Below, piece by piece: positions 59,601-64,000 of a stretch of DNA of 64,000 nucleotides. This DNA is from Dirofilaria immitis (lineage: Eukaryota > Nematoda > Chromadorea > Rhabditida > Onchocercidae). The notes below the pieces were generated by a model, which saw only the letters and a list, made by a program, of their open reading frames with translations, ran no database searches and was not told where the DNA came from. Each line of letters starts with the position of its first letter. Position 1 is the stretch's first letter. The stretch lies in assembly GCA_024305405.1 (NCBI GenBank), contig JAKNDB010000054.1, positions 744,001 to 808,000 on the forward strand. The letters are read 5' to 3'. The translations under genes were made by a program, and so were the position numbers.

Positions 59601-60407
59601 AGTTAATTGTTTTCTTAATTATTGATATTTTTTGAATGAATAGATGTTATAATATTTTATTTACTATTTGTTTGAGCTTCTCAATTTTTTATTTTAGGCT
59701 ATTATCGTACTTGAAAAATTTTTTTACATATTTTAATAGAAATTAATGAACTAAGAATTCTTTCTTATTTATTTATGTTATATTCAATTAATAAAGGAAT
59801 TCGAAAAAGCTTACTTTGTTAATTGAAAATATAAAACTTACATCACTGATACGTTGGTGAACTTTATAAACAAACCATTGATTAGATATTTTATGAAAAT
59901 AAATACGATATGGTTCATTTTCCGGATAATAGCTATAATTTTTTAATAAAAAATTCACTTTTATGCTTTAATGAAAAAATTAAATTTTTGTTTTTAATTT
60001 CAATTTCTGATTTTATCTTTTAATCAAACTCCTAAATTTAATTTATATAAATAAAGTACAAAATTAAGAACGAAATTTATAATATTTACTATTCCGCATA
60101 GCAATATTGCTCAGAAAGAAGTTTTAATCGGAAATATTTCATTTCCGGAATATCTTCCGGTTTTATTTCAACTTGCAAAGCGATACATTTCGAATACTGA
60201 AATCAAGATTATCATATATTAAAACATATAGAATAATAAAATAATTATATAAAATATTGAAATTATGTAAAATTAATATCATTTTAATCTTTAAGCTAAT
60301 TTAATTAAAAGTACCTCACGTTCTTGCAATAAATTTATCGGTTTGTTTCGTAAAATAAGTTCTGCTTGATGATTATCAACTTTTAGCCTGTTTTCTAATC
60401 TCGACAT
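53260..60407 (-). CDS. Long multi-exon gene, unrecognised
   Basis: Twelve exons chain without a phase error: 60407-60315, 60196-60090, 59932-59842, 59375-59272, 59136-58995, 58742-58614, 58116-58001, 57585-57438, 56375-56268, 55997-55902, 55660-55488 and 55274-55079. The first starts at ATG (MSRLENRLKVDNHQAELILR), but its frame is open to an acceptor at 60432, so earlier exons may exist. Well-formed segments include LQHITGGGFRPNLRSMKC, TVSDLCNELIDYPIWVGFHY and RHDEYDHRLTETTIPDVRD. The frame stops at 55079 unless one base is added to the T7 run (plus strand) at 55086-55092. Adding it gives EEKKDLE at a GTATGG donor in phase with further exons 54651-54574, 54161-54018 and one starting at 53459 (DLSNLTLVDRADRISIPYVI). 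Over 650 residues are covered. There is no signal peptide, and no membrane helix up to 53.3 kb. I compared it mentally with DEP-domain and GATOR1 proteins without a convincing match. Confidence 0.6.
53655..53691 (+). repeat. AAT trinucleotide microsatellite
   Basis: About 12 uninterrupted TAA/ATA units, preceded by imperfect TAATAACTAATAATAAT copies from about 53600. It lies in an intron of the long minus-strand gene. Confidence 0.9.
59240..59260 (+). repeat. Poly-A tract of 21 bases
   Basis: Forms a T21 run on the coding (minus) strand of the long gene, just downstream of the donor of exon 59375-59272, in the intron. Confidence 0.9.
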
Positions 60408-60431
60408 ATTACTGAATGATACTGGAATACG

Positions 60432-62155
60432 CTATATAAATTTCATTTATTTTATACGTATTTATATCAACAAAGTTTATTAAAATAGTTTAATCATTTA
60501 TGGAAGTGAATAATTATAAATTCAAATTAATGCTATCTTTTATTTATGATAATATCATGAAATATTACTACATGTAAATAGAATGAAATAAGATAACAAT
60601 TATTTATATTGCAATATTATATATTTATAATATAATATAAACAAAATTCTGATAAACTTTGATGATATTTTGATAAATTTCAATCGATAAAACATCATTG
60701 GATATATAAATAAAATTGTATAAATTAATAATTAAAAGTATTTAAATAACTTTTATGTTTTTACAATACAAATATAACTGATAAAACAAAAATGATAGCA
60801 TAAATTAAGATAAGCAACCGCTTAATAGCAGCAATAAAAGAGAGAATTATAATTTAGAAAAAAAAGGTTTATTCTATAAATTTATATTAAAATTAATTTC
60901 AGTAAATATGCAACAAATATTTTGTCACAAAATAATTATAATTTTTTTGTATTAATTAAAACTTATTATTTTATAGAAAGTTTTTATTTAATTAATATTT
61001 TCCATTTTGCATTATCAAATAAATACAATTACATTATGCATTTTTTTAATTACATTTTTTTCTTATTATTTCTTATTTTTTAAATTGCGTTTTAAATTTA
61101 ATTTAATTATTTGATATTTCTTCTGAATATTTATTTTAAAAGAATTAATGAAATAATATTCGATTTTAGTAATAACAATTTGAGTAATTGGTCGTTCGAA
61201 TTACGATTAAATATATTTGACTGCTCGAATTGCGATATTTTCTTTATTTTTTTATGGCAATTATTAATAAAAGAAAAATATCAGAATGTATTTCATCACT
61301 TTTAACCTAGTTTAACTTATATTTAACCAGGTTTAACGTGTTTTTAATCTGAGAGTAAGCAACCATTATCGTTCGTTTCAAAAAACTTTTAGCAAAAATA
61401 AAACTTATCGCTTACATTTCTCGCTATTCTATGAAACTAAAAACAAAATCTAATTTTAAGATAAATTTAACAATAAGAAAATTTTATATAAAAATAATTA
61501 TCAAACAATTATATATAAAATAAATTAAAAGAAAATGAACAAATAATATATGAAATGAATTGATATATAAAAATTAACAAATAAAAATGAAAAACAAAAA
61601 TTTCAATTATCAATTTCAATAATTCCATCTCTCATATTATTTATCTTTTTATGCGATAAGTTTAAATGATAAGCCCAACTATTTCCGAATAAGTTAATCC
61701 ATTTCTTTCTTTTGTTAACTGTTATGTTTTCGGTTGGTGTTAAAAATTATCCAGCTTGTCCGTTTTCTTATTTTTCTTTTCTTTGACAACAATTCGAGTA
61801 TATTTGATCTTTCGGCATTTCAATCAATAAAATAGATTGATGGAATAACTATCAATGTTTATTGACGCTTATTAATTTTTCCGATAAATCCATGTGAAAG
61901 ATGAAATGAAATTTATCAGTGAAAAATGAATTGATATCTCATTTTGCCTTTCCCTTCTTCATTTCAATCTTCATTTTACTTAATGTTTGAATTACATACT
62001 ATTATCATAGCTACTTCACATATTTCTGAAAATAATATATATGTGTGTTATTGAAATGATGAAGCTTCTAATTAATGTTAATTTTTAGAAACTCTAAGTT
62101 ATGTTTGATTTCTTTCAGTTATGATTGATATTTTGCTAATATATGTATCAGACTG
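60432..62155. other. Divergent intergenic region
   Basis: Between the 5' end of the long minus-strand gene and Tipin. The plus frame at 61111-61305 is Asn/Phe/Ile-rich with no splice support. Missing first exons of the minus-strand gene could be here; none is recognisable. Confidence 0.45.
62110..62151 (+). promoter_or_regulatory. Two candidate 5' acceptors of the Tipin gene
   Basis: TTTCTTTCAG ends at 62118 and TATGTATCAG at 62151. The first is the better consensus; the second sits only four bases before the ATG. A short ATG frame lies between them. Either could receive a spliced leader or close a 5' UTR intron. Confidence 0.5.
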
Positions 62156-63998
62156 ATGGATATTGGATATGATTCTGAAGTATCGTTTGTTGAAGATGAT
62201 GTAAAAGAACAGGAGGATATTAAGAAAGGTGGTCGTCATTATATATTTGTTTTTTCGTTATTTACTGATTTTATATTGAGATATTATTTGATAGGTGAAC
62301 AGAAATTACGACATGATTTAGATATTTGAGGATTAATTTGCTAAAGGTAATAACTGTTTTATAGTTTCTTCTTTCAGCAGGACTTTCTGATGAACAAATT
62401 TTGAACGATCTATTGAAGAAAGATAAACGAAAGATCCGTAAACAGCGCCTTGTAAAAAATCCAAAATTACGTGATATTGAACTTTGTGGGCGGAATGGAT
62501 TTCTCGAATTAAAGCGAAGCTTCGCCAATTTTAAGCCAAAAATAAAAACCCAGTTGGTCGTTGATTCTTATATTTTACAGCTGTTTTTTCATATAATCTT
62601 TTTGTTAAGTCATTCATCAAAAAGTTCATAAAAGATTAAGGTATTAATCGAGAAGTTAGGAAGCCAAGTCGAAATCGATTTATTATTAATTCGTAATCGG
62701 CACATTATTACTTTTACTGGTGAGATTGGAAATAATTTTTTGCTTATTGAATTAAATAATGTATTATTAAATTGTTGAATAATATTTTTTTCACATAAAT
62801 TTATCATCATAGTTTTTTCTTCATGAATTTGTTATTTTAAGTAATGTAATGTAAGATAAGTTATAAATTAACTTATCGATAAAAAGATTATATTAATTTA
62901 TACGGGTGTTATACCCACCGCACAAATTTTCTGGTGATTTTTATATGTCATCTCATTCAGTGAAAATTTAAATTTTCAATTTAATTGAGCACTAGTTATT
63001 TTAAGCAAAATGTTAAGCGAAATACGCTTTGTATTTTAGTAAATGTTTTTGAAAACTACTCTTTGTCTTTTTCAGTATGACGATTTATTTTTAATGATGA
63101 ATCGAATAAAACATTGGGGACATTTACTCTGTCCTAAAATGAAATTTGAAGATTTCGTGACTCGTGTGGAATCGTTAGGTGACAAAAGAATGGTAAAAGT
63201 GAGTTATTAATTTTTGTACGAAAGTTGATAATTTTAGAACATTAAACACGAAGAAGTGAAATTTTATATTTCAGTTTGGTTTACTTAGTAATATTGTTCC
63301 ATTTACGTGATTAAGTTGTTTTGATTATTATCTAATGCAGCATATCATTATCGATAAAAAGATTATTTAAGAAAAATAATAATTTTTACTCATTATCGAT
63401 ATGTTGTTCATTTTAGACAATGTTAACAAAAATGCGACTTGACATGCCTTTAACTGATGAAGATTTCCTCGCAAACAAAGAAAATGAGGAGATTGTAGAA
63501 TTGGCCGGTAAAGGTGAAAAAGAACAGTTCACTGATGAACTGATAGATGAAACAAATTTATTTGAAATTTTCGATGATGGACCATCCGTGTCGCATCAGG
63601 CAATGCCATCTTCAGAAATCTTTGTATGTGAAAGATTTCCTTCAAATATTTTTAAATCTAGAATTAGATTACGATATGACGAATTCATTATGATGCTGTA
63701 TTTGTTTATATTTTTTAAGGCGTCAAATTTGTCATTGGAACAACTACAACGTATTGAAGAAAATAAGCGTCGTGCGCAAGAACTCCGAATGAAACGTGAG
63801 GAACGGATGAACCGTTCGAATAATCTAGATTTGACTGTGAAGAATGATGATACACCAGTTTGTGCGGAGACACTAAGCAACATACCATTCAGCTCAAAAT
63901 CATTTATTCAGGATGAAGATTTAAGAAAGCCCGAAGAACATGTCGATGTTATGATGGATGATAGCGAGGCATTAGATTTTATATTCTCATCAACTTAA
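62156..63998 (+). CDS. tipn-1: Tipin / Swi3 family replication-fork protection protein
   Basis: Tipin binds Timeless and keeps the fork-protection complex at replication forks, supporting checkpoint signalling and cohesion. Exons: 62156-62228, 62378-62556, 63076-63198, 63417-63623 and 63720-63998 (TAA). The start is acidic (MDIGYDSEVSFVEDD). Exon 2 has a basic patch (KKDKRKIRKQRLVKNPKLRD) and NGFLELKRSFANFKPK. Exons 3-4 hold the Swi3 core: LFLMMNRIKHWGHLLCPKMK, FEDFVTRVESLG, then MLTKMRLDMPLTDEDFL. The final exon has a helical KREERMN segment and an acidic end (MMDDSEALDFIFSS). The exon 2 donor (TTG|GTCGTT) is weak and chosen for phase. 63624-63719 is a probable 96-nt intron (GTATGT...TTTTAAG) that is itself fully open, so retention would insert 32 residues. 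No frame errors. Confidence 0.93.
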
Positions 63999-64000
63999 TT

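Noticed and set aside
53260..60407. Identification of the long gene as a DEPDC5/IML1-type GATOR1 subunit
   Set aside because: The VSDLCNEL...WVGFHYY block suggested a DEP-like fold, but no other segment matched what I know of that family.

Overview
The window is nuclear DNA from a nematode, most likely a filarial or other clade III spirurid. The evidence is very high A+T (roughly three quarters), many small exons split by AT-rich introns of about 50-500 bp with TTTTCAG-type acceptors, a nematode-type secreted DB-module protein, pyrimidine-AG sites just upstream of several start codons that fit spliced-leader trans-splicing, and animal housekeeping genes. Species assignment is inference; nothing viral, bacterial or organellar was seen.

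Layout. 0-0.75 kb, minus: a small two-exon gene. 2.5-5.9 kb, plus: a coiled-coil plus F-box protein in about ten exons. 8.9-12.25 kb, plus: a secreted cysteine-rich DB-module protein. 13.8-17.0 kb, minus: a seven-helix TMBIM/Bax-inhibitor-1 family protein. 19.6-22.1 kb, minus: an unrecognised membrane protein. 24.7-25.8 kb, minus: tail-anchored cytochrome b5 with a GC-AG intron. 29.8-35.7 kb, plus: Rab6 with two alternative last exons; its longest intron holds an unrecognised lysine-rich gene on the opposite strand. 37.2-37.7 kb, minus: Ubc13. 40.3-41.0 kb, minus: a cAMP-dependent protein kinase inhibitor (PKI) homologue. 44.3-45.1 kb, minus: a 68-residue membrane protein. 46.2-48.7 kb, plus: an unrecognised seven-exon gene, part of which is duplicated 4.7 kb downstream. 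51.8-60.4 kb, minus: a long unrecognised gene of at least 15 exons, with further exons near its 3' end that may belong to it or to a second gene. 62.2-64.0 kb, plus: Tipin (Swi3 family).

The genes do not form one pathway. By family knowledge they cover Golgi traffic (Rab6), Lys63 ubiquitin chains (Ubc13), replication-fork protection (Tipin), PKA control (PKI), microsomal electron transfer (cytochrome b5), stress and calcium handling at membranes (TMBIM), SCF ubiquitin ligase targeting (F-box) and a nematode secreted family (DB module).

The strongest cross-cutting observation is that seven otherwise good gene models are broken by single-base length differences, almost all in short A or T runs. 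In each case one added or removed base restores both the reading frame and the phase of the next splice junction. In Rab6 and TMBIM the restored sequence is a textbook family motif. Assembly indels explain this better than seven independent pseudogenes. Other notable points are the paired equal-length Rab6 terminal exons, the nested antisense gene, an exact 30-bp repeat upstream of PKI carrying AAGGTCA half-sites, and a partial segmental duplication of a coding exon.
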